A DNA stretch of 64,000 nucleotides from Ruegeria arenilitoris (GTDB lineage: Bacteria > Pseudomonadota > Alphaproteobacteria > Rhodobacterales > Rhodobacteraceae), in the NCBI RefSeq assembly GCF_013030985.1, contig NZ_WPYP01000006.1:124001-188000 (forward strand), given 5' to 3'. Position 1 is the first letter of the stretch, and every line of letters starts with the position of its first letter. A program made the position numbers and the translations under genes. Shown here in pieces: positions 26,108 through 35,578 of the stretch. The notes under the pieces are model-generated. The model saw only the letters and a program-made list of their open reading frames with translations, ran no database searches and was not told the DNA's origin.

Positions 26108-26646
26108 CCTTCTCCGACGCCATCCGCACCTGTTTCTCCAAGTTCTTCACCTTCTCGGGTCGCGCCTCGCGGCCCGAATACTGGTTCTTTTTCCTGTTCA
26201 TCGTGATCTGGAGCTTTATTGCCGGGATCATCGATGCGCAGTTCTTCACGCAGGTCTCGGTCAGCCAGAGCGATGAGGTGAAATCCGTCACCGCAACGTC
26301 CTCGGCACCGGTCCAGAGCATTGTGACGCTGATCGTATTCATCCCACATCTGACCGTTGCATGGCGGCGGATGCATGATACCGGGCGCAGCGGGCTTTAC
26401 GCTCTGCTGCCGATCCTTCTGATCCTCGGGGCATTTGCCGTGCTGGTCTTCGGCATCGGCCTCGCTTCTCATTTCCAGCATGGCGGCAATTTGGACATTC
26501 TGTTCACCCGCGCCACATTGCTGGTCGTCCTTCCGACACTTTTCGTTCTGTTTGTGTCGCCCCTCCTGGTTCTGTGGTGGCTGACCCGCCCGTCTCAACC
26601 AGGCACCAACCAATACGGTCCCAACCCATATGAGGTAGCCCAATGA
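26104..26646 (+). CDS. DUF805 domain membrane protein
   Basis: 180 residues with four hydrophobic spans. The N-terminal FTFSGRASRPEYWFFFLF motif and the WRRMHDTGRSGLYALLP motif are diagnostic of DUF805. Function unknown; family members are inner-membrane proteins. Overlaps both neighbours by 4 bp (ATGA), which ties it firmly into the suc operon just before sucA. Confidence 0.9.
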   Translation: MTFSDAIRTCFSKFFTFSGRASRPEYWFFFLFIVIWSFIAGIIDAQFFTQVSVSQSDEVKSVTATSSAPVQSIVTLIVFIPHLTVAWRRMHDTGRSGLYALLPILLILGAFAVLVFGIGLASHFQHGGNLDILFTRATLLVVLPTLFVLFVSPLLVLWWLTRPSQPGTNQYGPNPYEVAQ

Positions 26647-29600
26647 CCGAACATACGCCCAATTCCGCGTTTCACGCCTCAAGCTTTATGCAGGGGCACA
26701 ATGCCGAGTATCTGGAGCAGCTTTATGCCCAGTATACCAAGAACCCCGGCGCGGTGGATGCCGCCTGGGCCGAGTTCTTCAAGGCCATGGGTGACGCCAC
26801 GCCGGACGTTCAGAAAGAGGCCGAGGGGCCGTCCTGGGCGCGCACCGACTGGCCGCCGATGCCTGCGGATGATCTGACCGGCGCGCTGACCGGCGAATGG
26901 GCCGAGATCGACGCCAAGGCGGCGGGCAAGAAGATAAAGGACAAGGCTGCGGACAAGGGTGTTGAGGTCAGCGATGATCAGGTCAAGCGCGCCGTGCTGG
27001 ACAGCCTGCGGGCGCTGATGCTGATCCGGGCTTATCGGATCCGGGGCCATCTGGCCGCCAACCTGGACCCGCTGGGTATGCGCGCCGCCAGCACGCACCC
27101 CGAGCTGGACCCCAAGACCTATGGCTTTACCGAAGCCGACATGGACCGGCCGATCTTTATCGACAACGTGCTGGGTCTGCAGATGGCCAGCATGCGCCAG
27201 ATCGTCGAGATCGTGAAGCGGACCTATTGCGGCACCTTCGCGCTGCAATACATGCATATCTCCGATCCCGAACAGGCCGCGTGGCTGAAGGAACGGATCG
27301 AGGGCTACGGCAAGGAAATCCAGTTCACCAAGGAAGGCCGCAAGGCGATCCTGAACAAGATGGTCGAGGCCGAGGGCTTCGAGAAGTTCCTGCACGTCAA
27401 ATACATGGGCACCAAGCGGTTCGGTCTGGACGGTGGTGAGGCGCTGATCCCCGCGATGGAGCAGATCATCAAGCGCGGCGGCGCCTTGGGGATCAAGGAC
27501 ATCGTCATCGGGATGCCGCACCGGGGCCGCTTGAACATCCTCGCTAATGTGATGAGCAAGCCCTATCGCGCGATCTTCAACGAATTCCAGGGCGGCAGCT
27601 TCAAGCCCGAGGACGTGGATGGATCGGGCGACGTGAAGTACCACCTCGGTGCCTCCAGCGATCGTGAGTTTGATGGCAACAGCGTGCACCTGTCGCTGAC
27701 CGCAAACCCCTCGCACCTTGAGGCGGTGAACCCGGTGGTTCTGGGCAAGGTCCGTGCCAAGCAGGATCAGCTGAACGACACCGACCGTACCGCAGTGATG
27801 GGCATCCTGCTGCACGGCGACGCGGCCTTTGCCGGTCAAGGTGTTGTGGCCGAAGGCTTTGGCCTGTCGGGTCTGCGCGGGCACAAGACCGGCGGCACCA
27901 TGCATATCGTGGTCAACAACCAGATCGGTTTCACCACCGCGCCGCACTTCTCGCGCTCCAGCCCTTATCCCACCGATATCGCGCTGATGGTCGAGGCGCC
28001 GATCTTCCACGTGAATGGCGACGACCCCGAGGCCGTGGTGCACGCCGCCAAAGTGGCGACCGAGTTCCGTCAGAAGTTCCACAAGGACGTGGTCATCGAC
28101 ATCTTTTGCTATCGCCGGTTTGGTCACAACGAGGGCGACGAGCCCATGTTCACCAACCCGATCATGTACAAGAAGATCAAGACGCATAAGACCACGCTGT
28201 CGCTGTACACCGAACGTCTGGTCAAAGATGGCCTGATCCCCGAGGGCGAGATCGAGGACATGAAAGCTGCCTTCCAGGCGCATCTGAACGATGAGTTTGA
28301 CGCAGGCAAGGACTACAAGCCCAACAAGGCCGACTGGCTGGACGGGCGCTGGTCGCATCTGGACAAGAACAAAGAGGAATACGTGCGCGGCGAAACCGCG
28401 ATCACGCCAAAAACCCTGGCTGAGATCGGCAACGCGCTGACGCACGCGCCTGAGGATGTTGCCCTGCACAAGACTGTGGGCCGCCTGCTGGACCACAAGA
28501 AACAGATGTTCGACAACGGCAAGGGCTTTGACTGGGCAACGGGCGAGGCACTGGCCTTTGGCTCGCTGCTGACAGAAGGTTTCCCGGTGCGTCTGTCCGG
28601 TCAGGACGCGACGCGCGGCACGTTCAGCCAGCGTCATTCGGGCTTTGTCCATCAGGAAAGCGAAGAGCGGTATTACCCGCTGAACAATATCCGTACGGGC
28701 CAGTCGAAATACGAAGTGATCGACTCGATGCTGTCCGAATATGCGGTGCTGGGCTTCGAATACGGCTATTCGCTGGCCGAACCCAACGCGCTGACCCTGT
28801 GGGAGGCGCAGTTCGGTGACTTCGCCAACGGTGCTCAGATCATGTTCGACCAGTTCATCAGCTCGGGCGAAAGCAAATGGCTGCGGATGTCCGGTCTGGT
28901 CTGCCTGCTGCCGCACGGATTCGAAGGGCAAGGCCCCGAGCACTCCTCGGCGCGCCTGGAACGGTTCCTGCAGATGTGCGGTCAGGACAACTGGATCGTG
29001 GCGAACTGTACAACGCCTGCGAACTATTTCCACATCCTGCGCCGTCAGCTGCACCGGACCTTCCGCAAGCCACTGATCCTGGTGACCCCGAAATCGCTGC
29101 TGCGCCACAAGCTGGCGGTCAGTGCGGCCGATGAGTTCACCACCGGGTCCAGCTTCCACCGGGTACTGTGGGACGATGCGCAACAGGGCAACTCGGACAC
29201 CAAGCTGGTCAAGGACGACAAGATCAAACGGGTCGTGATGTGTTCCGGCAAGGTCTACTATGACCTGCTGGAAGAACGCGACGCCCGTGGGATCGACGAT
29301 GTCTACCTGATGCGGATCGAGCAGTTCTACCCCTTCCCCGCCCACTCGCTAATCAATGAGCTTGAGCGTTTCAAGGGGGCCGAAATGGTCTGGTGTCAGG
29401 AAGAACCCAAAAACCAGGGTGCCTGGACCTTTATCGAACCCAATATCGAATGGGTGCTGACCCGCATCGGTGCCAAACACACACGGCCGCTCTATGTCGG
29501 TCGCGCCACTTCGGCCTCGCCCGCCACGGGACTGGCCAGCCAACACAAAGCCCAACAAGAGGCGCTCGTGAACGAAGCGCTGAGCATCGAAGGAAAATAA
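26643..29600 (+). CDS. sucA: 2-oxoglutarate dehydrogenase E1 component
   Basis: 985 residues, full-length. The N-terminal SucB-binding segment has SFMQGHNAEYLEQLYAQY. The thiamine diphosphate region shows GMPHRGRLN and, later, the GDG-type region HGDAAFAGQGVV with NNQIGFTT; the transketolase-like C-terminal half has RFLQMCGQDNW and EPKNQGAW. Oxidatively decarboxylates 2-oxoglutarate and transfers succinyl to the SucB lipoyl group. ATG overlaps the DUF805 stop. Confidence 0.97.
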   Translation: MTEHTPNSAFHASSFMQGHNAEYLEQLYAQYTKNPGAVDAAWAEFFKAMGDATPDVQKEAEGPSWARTDWPPMPADDLTGALTGEWAEIDAKAAGKKIKDKAADKGVEVSDDQVKRAVLDSLRALMLIRAYRIRGHLAANLDPLGMRAASTHPELDPKTYGFTEADMDRPIFIDNVLGLQMASMRQIVEIVKRTYCGTFALQYMHISDPEQAAWLKERIEGYGKEIQFTKEGRKAILNKMVEAEGFEKFLHVKYMGTKRFGLDGGEALIPAMEQIIKRGGALGIKDIVIGMPHRGRLNILANVMSKPYRAIFNEFQGGSFKPEDVDGSGDVKYHLGASSDREFDGNSVHLSLTANPSHLEAVNPVVLGKVRAKQDQLNDTDRTAVMGILLHGDAAFAGQGVVAEGFGLSGLRGHKTGGTMHIVVNNQIGFTTAPHFSRSSPYPTDIALMVEAPIFHVNGDDPEAVVHAAKVATEFRQKFHKDVVIDIFCYRRFGHNEGDEPMFTNPIMYKKIKTHKTTLSLYTERLVKDGLIPEGEIEDMKAAFQAHLNDEFDAGKDYKPNKADWLDGRWSHLDKNKEEYVRGETAITPKTLAEIGNALTHAPEDVALHKTVGRLLDHKKQMFDNGKGFDWATGEALAFGSLLTEGFPVRLSGQDATRGTFSQRHSGFVHQESEERYYPLNNIRTGQSKYEVIDSMLSEYAVLGFEYGYSLAEPNALTLWEAQFGDFANGAQIMFDQFISSGESKWLRMSGLVCLLPHGFEGQGPEHSSARLERFLQMCGQDNWIVANCTTPANYFHILRRQLHRTFRKPLILVTPKSLLRHKLAVSAADEFTTGSSFHRVLWDDAQQGNSDTKLVKDDKIKRVVMCSGKVYYDLLEERDARGIDDVYLMRIEQFYPFPAHSLINELERFKGAEMVWCQEEPKNQGAWTFIEPNIEWVLTRIGAKHTRPLYVGRATSASPATGLASQHKAQQEALVNEALSIEGK

Positions 29601-29603
29601 ACG

Positions 29604-31118
29604 ATGACCATAGAAGTTCGTGTTCCCACGCTTGGCGAATCCGTCACCGAAGCCACGGTTGCGACCTGGTTCAAGAAACCAGGTGATGCTGTGGCCGTGG
29701 ACGAGATGCTCTGTGAGCTTGAAACCGACAAGGTGACCGTCGAAGTTCCCTCGCCCGCAGCGGGTGTGATGGGCGAAATCGTGGCCGCCGAAGGTGAAAC
29801 CGTCGGCGTCGATGCCCTACTGGCGACCATCGCCGCTGGCGAAGGTGCCGCCCCCGCCCCTGCCGCTGCCGCTGCTGCCCCTGCAGCAGGGACCGCGCCG
29901 GCAGCAGGCGCAGGCAGCGTCGATGTGATGGTGCCCACCTTGGGCGAGTCGGTTACCGAAGCCACCGTTTCAACCTGGTTCAAACAGGTTGGCGATGCCG
30001 TCGCGCAAGACGAAATGCTGTGTGAGCTGGAAACCGACAAGGTCTCGGTCGAGGTTCCGGCCCCGGCCGCTGGCGTTCTGGCGGAAATCGTGGCTCCGGA
30101 AGGGGCTACGGTGAATGCCTCGGCCAAACTGGCCGTCATCTCCGGCGCAGGCGCCGTTGCCGCCCCTGCCGCAGCTCCGGCCGCAGCCGCTGCTCCGGCG
30201 GCAGCTACCGCGGGCAAGGACGTGGCCAATGCGCCGTCGGCCGAAAAAGCGATGGCCGAGGCCGGTCTGTCCGCCGATCAGGTCACCGGCACCGGACGCG
30301 ATGGCCGCATCATGAAAGAGGACGTGGCCCGCGCCGTGGCAACCGCAGCCGCTCCGGCCCCTGCTGCCGCTCCGGCCCCCGCGCCTGCACCGCGCGCGCC
30401 TGTTGCAGCCGAGGATTCGGCGCGCGAGGAACGGGTCAAGATGACCCGCCTGCGCCAGACCATCGCCAAGCGCCTGAAAGACAGCCAGAACACCGCCGCC
30501 ATGCTGACCACCTATAACGAGGTGGACATGACCGAGGTGATGGCCCTGCGCAACCAGTACAAGGACCAGTTCGAGAAGAAGCACGGCGTGCGTCTGGGCT
30601 TTATGTCCTTCTTCACCAAGGCCTGCTGCCACGCGCTGAAGGAAGTGCCCGAGGTGAACGCCGAGATCGACGGCACCGACATCGTCTACAAGAACTTCGT
30701 CCACATGGGTGTGGCCGCCGGTACGCCCACCGGTCTGGTGGTTCCGGTGATCCGCGATGCCGACAGCATGTCCTTCGCTGCCATCGAAAAAGCCATTGCC
30801 GAGAAGGGCAAGCGCGCCCGCGAAGGCAAGCTGTCCATGGCCGAGATGCAGGGCGGCACCTTCACCATCTCGAACGGTGGTGTTTACGGCTCGCTGATGT
30901 CGTCGCCGATCCTGAACCCCCCGCAGTCGGGTATTCTGGGGATGCACAAGATCCAGGACCGCCCGATGGCGATCAACGGTCAGGTCGTGATCCGTCCGAT
31001 GATGTATCTGGCCCTGTCCTATGACCACCGGATCGTTGATGGCAAAGGCGCCGTGACTTTCCTTGTTCGTGTAAAAGAGGCGCTGGAAGACCCGCGCCGC
31101 CTACTGATGGATCTGTAA
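29604..31118 (+). CDS. sucB: 2-oxoglutarate dehydrogenase E2 component with two lipoyl domains
   Basis: 504 residues, longer than the usual roughly 400 because of a duplicated lipoyl domain. Domain 1 covers residues 1-77 (lipoyl-Lys43 in [11 protein letters not shown]), and domain 2 about 106-181 (Lys146 in [11 protein letters not shown]). Ala/Pro-rich linkers follow each. The peripheral-subunit-binding domain is at about 208-243 ([25 protein letters not shown]). The C-terminal catalytic domain ends with [13 protein letters not shown], carrying the catalytic His. It transfers succinyl to CoA. Three bp after sucA. Double-lipoyl SucB is known in some Rhodobacterales. Confidence 0.96.
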   Translation: MTIEVRVPTLGESVTEATVATWFKKPGDAVAVDEMLCELETDKVTVEVPSPAAGVMGEIVAAEGETVGVDALLATIAAGEGAAPAPAAAAAAPAAGTAPAAGAGSVDVMVPTLGESVTEATVSTWFKQVGDAVAQDEMLCELETDKVSVEVPAPAAGVLAEIVAPEGATVNASAKLAVISGAGAVAAPAAAPAAAAAPAAATAGKDVANAPSAEKAMAEAGLSADQVTGTGRDGRIMKEDVARAVATAAAPAPAAAPAPAPAPRAPVAAEDSAREERVKMTRLRQTIAKRLKDSQNTAAMLTTYNEVDMTEVMALRNQYKDQFEKKHGVRLGFMSFFTKACCHALKEVPEVNAEIDGTDIVYKNFVHMGVAAGTPTGLVVPVIRDADSMSFAAIEKAIAEKGKRAREGKLSMAEMQGGTFTISNGGVYGSLMSSPILNPPQSGILGMHKIQDRPMAINGQVVIRPMMYLALSYDHRIVDGKGAVTFLVRVKEALEDPRRLLMDL

Positions 31119-31120
31119 TC

Positions 31121-31390
31121 ATGGCAACGCATGTATTGTGGCAGGCCGATGTGGCCGATTTCGACGCCTGGCTGAAAGTGTTCCGCGAGGACAAGCCGAT
31201 GCGCAAGGCCGCGGGTATCCGCGACCTGCACGTCTGGCGCGACCCGGACCAGCGTGACCATGCCATCGCCATGTTCGAGGTTACGAACCTGGACAAGGCG
31301 CGGGCCTTCTTCGGCTCGGAAGAACTGGCGATGCACCACGAGCGGGGCGGCATTGCGCATATCACGATCAAGCTGCTGGAGCCGGTGTAG
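31121..31390 (+). CDS. Small ferredoxin-fold-like protein (dimeric alpha-beta barrel type), unknown
   Basis: 89 residues beginning MATHVLWQADVADFDAWLKVF, with RDLHVWRDPDQRDHAIAMFEV and a HITIKLLEPV end. The alternating strand/helix pattern and 90-residue size look like the antibiotic-biosynthesis-monooxygenase/dimeric alpha-beta barrel fold, but I see no catalytic motif. It begins 2 bp after sucB and is GC-rich like it, so it looks like a settled member of the operon. Confidence 0.6.
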   Translation: MATHVLWQADVADFDAWLKVFREDKPMRKAAGIRDLHVWRDPDQRDHAIAMFEVTNLDKARAFFGSEELAMHHERGGIAHITIKLLEPV

Positions 31391-31398
31391 TATTATCG

Positions 31399-31788
31399 AT
31401 GACCAAAGTACGAAATGAAGCTGGTGAAGTATCCCGTCTAGAACAGGCTAATGTTCTTGGGCTTGCCTATGTCAGGTCCATAATTCTTCTGAATGCAGGT
31501 GGGATACTCGCTCTTTTGACGTTCTTGGGGAACGCTTCTGCTCAGACTGCGGTTTCAATTTCTCTAAGTGCAATCAAACTAGCAATGGCGAGTTTCTTGG
31601 CTGGAATATCTGCGATTCTACTCGCGCTACTAGTCTCATACTCATTCACTGCATCGGCACCTGGAACCAGCTACCATAAGTTTTGGGACAAGCATATCAT
31701 CGCTACTAACACCGTTCTTGGCATCGCTTCGCTCGGGATTTTCGTCTTTGGCGTAGCTTCTCTCATTAAAGGAGCACAGTCTTTTTGA
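31399..31788 (+). CDS. Small three-helix membrane protein, probably acquired
   Basis: 129 residues with three hydrophobic segments (about 25-45, 64-86 and 104-124). The stretch YVRSIILLNAGGILALLTFLG resembles a scattered family of small membrane proteins of unknown function often found in accessory DNA. Codons are AT-rich, unlike sucB and lpdA. No ribosome-binding site is evident. It separates sucB and its 89-residue follower from lpdA. Reading it as a recent insertion in the operon is inference. Confidence 0.55.
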   Translation: MTKVRNEAGEVSRLEQANVLGLAYVRSIILLNAGGILALLTFLGNASAQTAVSISLSAIKLAMASFLAGISAILLALLVSYSFTASAPGTSYHKFWDKHIIATNTVLGIASLGIFVFGVASLIKGAQSF

Positions 31789-31829
31789 GTGTGACCTCTT
31801 GCGACCACTCTCCCTTGAGGAGTGTGACC
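31787..31829 (+). repeat. 10-bp direct repeat upstream of lpdA
   Basis: GAGTGTGACC occurs at 31787-31796 and again at 31820-31829, 33 bp apart, in the short gap before lpdA. It may be a relic of the duplication that arose when the AT-rich gene entered, or a regulatory repeat. Confidence 0.35.
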
Positions 31830-31845
31830 AATAAAGGAAAAAATC

Positions 31846-33234
31846 ATGTCCCAATATGACGTCATCGTAATCGGCGCCGGTCCCGGCGGCTATGTCTGCG
31901 CCATCCGTTGCGCCCAGCTGGGCCTGAAAACCGCTGTTGTCGAAGGGCGTGAAACCCTGGGCGGCACTTGTCTGAACGTGGGCTGTATCCCGTCCAAGGC
32001 GCTGTTGCACGCCAGCCATCAACTGCATGAGGCCGAGCACAACTTTGCCAAGATGGGTCTGAAGGGCAAATCGCCTTCGGTCGACTGGAAACAGATGCAG
32101 GCCTACAAGGAAGAAACCATCGAGGGCAACACCAAGGGCATCGAGTTCCTGTTCAAGAAGAACAAGATCGACTGGCTCAAGGGTTGGGGCTCGATCCCCG
32201 CTGCCGGTCAGGTGAAGGTGGGCGATGAGGTCCACTCGGCCAAGAACATCATCATCGCATCGGGGTCCGAGCCGGCCTCGCTGCCGGGCGTTGAAGTCGA
32301 TGAAAAGGTCGTCGTGACCTCGACCGGTGCGCTGTCACTTGGCAAGATCCCGAAAAAGATGGTCGTCATCGGCGCCGGTGTGATCGGTCTGGAACTGGGC
32401 TCGGTCTATCAGCGACTGGGGGCCGAGGTCACCGTGATCGAATTCCTCGACGTGATCACTCCCGGCATGGACCCCGAGGTGCAGAAGACCTTCCAGCGCA
32501 TCCTCAAGAAACAGGGCCTGAAATTCGTCATGGGTGCGGCGGTGCAAAAGACTGATGCCACCAAGACCAAGGCCAAGGTCACCTACAAGCTGCGCAAGGA
32601 TGACAGCGAGCATGTGATCGATGCCGACACCGTTCTGGTCGCCACCGGCCGCAAGCCGTTCTCGGACGGGCTGGGGCTTGAAGCCTTGGGCGTTGAGATG
32701 ACCCCGCACGGTCAGATCAAGGTTGGTGCCGACTGGCAGACCAACGTGCCGGGTATCTATGCCATTGGCGACGTCACCGAAGGCCCGATGCTGGCGCACA
32801 AGGCCGAGGATGAAGGCATGGCCGCCGCCGAGCAGGTCGCAGGCAAGCATGGCCACGTCAACTATGGCGTCATCCCGGGCGTGATCTACACTTGGCCCGA
32901 AGTAGCGAATGTCGGCGAAACCGAAGAGACGCTCAAGGCAGCCGGCCGCGATTATAAGGTCGGCAAGTTCATGTTCATGGGCAATGGGCGCGCCAAGGCC
33001 AACTTTGCCGCCGACGGCTTCGTCAAGATTCTGGCCGACAAAGAAACCGACCGCATTCTTGGCTGCCACATCATCGGCCCGGCAGCCGGTGACCTGATCC
33101 ACGAGGTCTGTGTGGCGATGGAATTCGGTGCCTCGGCCGAGGATCTGGCCCTGACCTGCCACGCCCACCCGACCTATTCGGAAGCGGTGCGCGAGGCTGC
33201 GCTGGCCTGCGGCGACGGCCCGATCCACAGCTGA
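31846..33234 (+). CDS. lpdA: Dihydrolipoyl dehydrogenase (E3)
   Basis: 462 residues. FAD-binding [17 protein letters not shown], redox disulfide [13 protein letters not shown] (residues 37-49), NAD-binding [13 protein letters not shown], and the dimer-interface His-Glu dyad [13 protein letters not shown] near the C-terminus. Reoxidises dihydrolipoyl groups of SucB. AAAGGAA ribosome-binding site; a terminator follows and closes the operon. Confidence 0.96.
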   Translation: MSQYDVIVIGAGPGGYVCAIRCAQLGLKTAVVEGRETLGGTCLNVGCIPSKALLHASHQLHEAEHNFAKMGLKGKSPSVDWKQMQAYKEETIEGNTKGIEFLFKKNKIDWLKGWGSIPAAGQVKVGDEVHSAKNIIIASGSEPASLPGVEVDEKVVVTSTGALSLGKIPKKMVVIGAGVIGLELGSVYQRLGAEVTVIEFLDVITPGMDPEVQKTFQRILKKQGLKFVMGAAVQKTDATKTKAKVTYKLRKDDSEHVIDADTVLVATGRKPFSDGLGLEALGVEMTPHGQIKVGADWQTNVPGIYAIGDVTEGPMLAHKAEDEGMAAAEQVAGKHGHVNYGVIPGVIYTWPEVANVGETEETLKAAGRDYKVGKFMFMGNGRAKANFAADGFVKILADKETDRILGCHIIGPAAGDLIHEVCVAMEFGASAEDLALTCHAHPTYSEAVREAALACGDGPIHS

Positions 33235-33258
33235 TCCAGCTGCAAAAGGAAACCAGAA

Positions 33259-33285
33259 AGGCGGGCCCAGCAGCCCGCCTTTTTT
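33259..33285 (+). terminator. Rho-independent terminator after lpdA
   Basis: GGCGGGC and GCCCGCC form a 7-bp stem around CCAGCA (33260-33279), followed by TTTTTT. Confidence 0.9.
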
Positions 33286-33395
33286 CTGCCGTTGCATCGC
33301 CTTAGTTTTGTTACCGTATAAGTTGATCAATCAACCGTGATTGCCGGACCTGAATCGGCGCAGTCGATTGAAACGTAACATTTATTGAGGTTGAT

Positions 33396-34244
33396 ATGCG
33401 GTTTGCCCTTCTCTGCGCTGTAGCGTTGTTGTTCACCATGTTCTCAGGTCAGGACGCACAAGCGGGCCGTGCCGGTGGCGTCTGGGGCACGGCCGAACAG
33501 ATGACCCTTGTTGCGCCGACCGATGTCACGGACAGTTCCGGTCGCCCGCTGGCGCTGTGCCATTTGACCAAAAAGACTCACATCATGTTCGCGGGCGTGT
33601 GGCGCAGTTCGATCGGCTATGTCATGGCCCCGAACAATTGTGACAGTGACAGCTACTACTCGGTCAATGCCGAGCAGCTGGCGATGGGCAAAGTGGTGGG
33701 GACTTACCCTGCGGACCTGCCGGATCAACCCTCGATGTCAATCGCCGACATGATCTCGGGGTTTTGGGGTCTGGGTGTCGTCGCGGTGTTTCTGATCATT
33801 GCCGGATTGAAATCTGCTGTTCAGTCCAAGCGCACGGCGCAGCGGCATGCAGAGATGGGCAATGTGCACCCGGCGGCCCTGCGGGCGATGGATGCGATGT
33901 GCCACGCGGCAAAGGCGGATGGTACGCTGGACCCTTCTGAGATTGCATTGATGGCCGATATTGCCAAGCAAATGACCGGTGAGACCTTTGACGAGGCCCG
34001 CATCCGCCGCATGTTCGACATGGCCGAGGCAAAACCGACCGAGGCACAGTTCGCCGCTTTCGGCACCGGATTGACCTCGGACCAGAAACGCATGGTGCTG
34101 CAGGCCACGCTGATGATCGCAGCCGCAGACGGCAATATGGACGAGGATGAGGCCCTTTTCGCTCAGAAACTGGCGCGCGGGCTGGGGATCAATGTGGACG
34201 AATTCATGACGATGTTTCAGGCCATGAACGCCAAGCCGGCCTGA
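33396..34244 (+). CDS. Membrane protein with C-terminal TerB-like domain
   Basis: 282 residues. Signal peptide (MRFALLCAVALLFTMFSGQDAQA), a roughly 90-residue cysteine-containing extracytoplasmic part (two Cys in LCHLTKK and NNCDSDS), a membrane helix near 118-138 (GFWGLGVVAVFLIIAGL), and a cytoplasmic all-helical TerB-like domain from about residue 165 (MDAMCHAAKADGTLDPSEIA, then MIAAADGNMDEDE, the paired acidic turns of the family). Function unknown; TerB domains occur in stress and tellurite-linked membrane systems. Confidence 0.7.
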   Translation: MRFALLCAVALLFTMFSGQDAQAGRAGGVWGTAEQMTLVAPTDVTDSSGRPLALCHLTKKTHIMFAGVWRSSIGYVMAPNNCDSDSYYSVNAEQLAMGKVVGTYPADLPDQPSMSIADMISGFWGLGVVAVFLIIAGLKSAVQSKRTAQRHAEMGNVHPAALRAMDAMCHAAKADGTLDPSEIALMADIAKQMTGETFDEARIRRMFDMAEAKPTEAQFAAFGTGLTSDQKRMVLQATLMIAAADGNMDEDEALFAQKLARGLGINVDEFMTMFQAMNAKPA

Positions 34245-34245
34245 T

Positions 34246-34851
34246 TTACCACATGGTCTTTGCGGCGCGAGCCCCCCACTCGGAATCGTAACGCGCGCCG
34301 CCTTCTTCCCCGGCACTCGCCTCGGCCAGAATTTCACCCACAGTGGGGAGATTGGCACTTTCGTCGCCCGCGCTCCAGGTGCGGGCACGCATCATCGCGC
34401 GGGCGCATTGGGTGTAGATCTCGGAAATTTCGATAACCGCAACGGTGGCAGGCTGTTTGCCGTTCTTTTCAAACCGGGCGCGCAGATCGGCATCCGCCGT
34501 CAGCCGCGCTTGACCGTTTACACGCACGACGTTGTTGGACCCGGGCACCAGAAACATCAGCGCCACACGCGGGTCACGCACGATATTGCGCAGGGAATCC
34601 AGACGGTTGTTGCCGCGCCAATCCGGCAGAGCCAGCGTCATGGGATCAAGCTCCAGCACCACCGGACCATCATCCCCGCGCGGACTGCCATCGGTGCCTT
34701 CGGGGCCGACCGTACTCAGGATGCACAGGCGCGAGGCCATGATCCACTTGCGGTACAGCGGTGTCAGGCTATGCGCCACCTTGCGCAACGAAGGTGCTGC
34801 GGGCGTGCCATAAAGCCCTTCGAGCGCTTCGATATCTTCAATGAACTCCAT
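34246..34851 (-). CDS. Pyridoxamine 5'-phosphate oxidase-family (MSMEG_1061-type) flavoprotein
   Basis: 201 residues. The split-barrel core shows ASRLCILSTVGPEGTDGSPRGD, PDWRGNNRLDSLRNI and VRVNGQARLT, typical of FMN/F420-type PPOX proteins of the MSMEG_1061 group. The reaction is unknown. ATG 34851 was chosen; the upstream TTG 34860 has no room for a ribosome-binding site. Overlaps the 3' end of plsC by 14 bp. Confidence 0.82.
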   Translation of the reverse strand: MEFIEDIEALEGLYGTPAAPSLRKVAHSLTPLYRKWIMASRLCILSTVGPEGTDGSPRGDDGPVVLELDPMTLALPDWRGNNRLDSLRNIVRDPRVALMFLVPGSNNVVRVNGQARLTADADLRARFEKNGKQPATVAVIEISEIYTQCARAMMRARTWSAGDESANLPTVGEILAEASAGEEGGARYDSEWGARAAKTMW

Positions 34852-35578
34852 CCGGGTCAAACCCCACTTCTTTCATCAATGCGTCAGACCGTGTCTCGAT
34901 CACGTCTTCCAACCGTTGCAGGAAATCCTTGCGGCCAACGCCCGGCTCGATTGGATCGAGGAAATCGACAATCGCCAGTCCGGGTTTGCGCAAAACGCCC
35001 GTGCGCGGCCAGAAAACACCGGCGTTGGTCGCCACCGGAACGCAGGGAAACCCAAGGCCTTCATACAGAACCGCCGTGCCCACCTTGTAGGGACGATGCA
35101 CCCCCGGTGCGACGCGGGTGCCCTGCGGGTAGATGACCAACTGGCCGGGTTCCGTGAATTCCTTCGAGACGTCCTTGACCATCTTGGCCACCGCTACGCC
35201 CTTTTTACCGCGATCCACCGGGATACAGCCAAGGCGGCGCGCATACATGCCGATGACCGGGGTCCAGAGCAGTTCCCTTTTCATGATGAACTTGCCGTGC
35301 GGCACCGCATCGAAAATTATGATGATATCAAGGAAGGACTGATGCTTGGCCCCAACCACGACCTCACCCGTGGGCACGGCACCACGAACTTCGGTGCGGA
35401 TGCCGACCATCCAGCGGGCCAGCCACATGGTTGTGCGGGCATAGGTCTTGCAGGCCTGTAGCGCGCCGCGTTTGGTCAGCAGCGCATAAGGTGCAAACAC
35501 GATGCCCAGGATCAGCATCCAAGCGTAGATCACGATCATGAAGATCAGCGAACGGGTCCATTGAAACGCTGTGGCCAT
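34838..35578 (-). CDS. plsC: 1-acyl-sn-glycerol-3-phosphate acyltransferase
   Basis: 246 residues. N-terminal membrane helix (LIFMIVIYAWMLILGIVF), H-X4-D motif in GAKHQSFLDI, RRLGCIPVDR and the YPQGTRVAPG block, in the PlsC order. Adds the second acyl chain to lysophosphatidic acid. ATG 35578 shares its A with the ftsX stop (TGATG); AAGGAG is 8 bases before it. Confidence 0.92.
   Translation of the reverse strand: MATAFQWTRSLIFMIVIYAWMLILGIVFAPYALLTKRGALQACKTYARTTMWLARWMVGIRTEVRGAVPTGEVVVGAKHQSFLDIIIIFDAVPHGKFIMKRELLWTPVIGMYARRLGCIPVDRGKKGVAVAKMVKDVSKEFTEPGQLVIYPQGTRVAPGVHRPYKVGTAVLYEGLGFPCVPVATNAGVFWPRTGVLRKPGLAIVDFLDPIEPGVGRKDFLQRLEDVIETRSDALMKEVGFDPDGVH

Noticed and set aside
26679..29345. 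888-codon minus-strand frame opposite sucA
   Set aside because: Shadow of the sucA codon pattern; no domain and no start context.
29850..30420. Low-complexity GC-rich repeats
   Set aside because: They encode the Ala/Pro linkers of SucB and are explained by the domain layout, not by DNA repeats.
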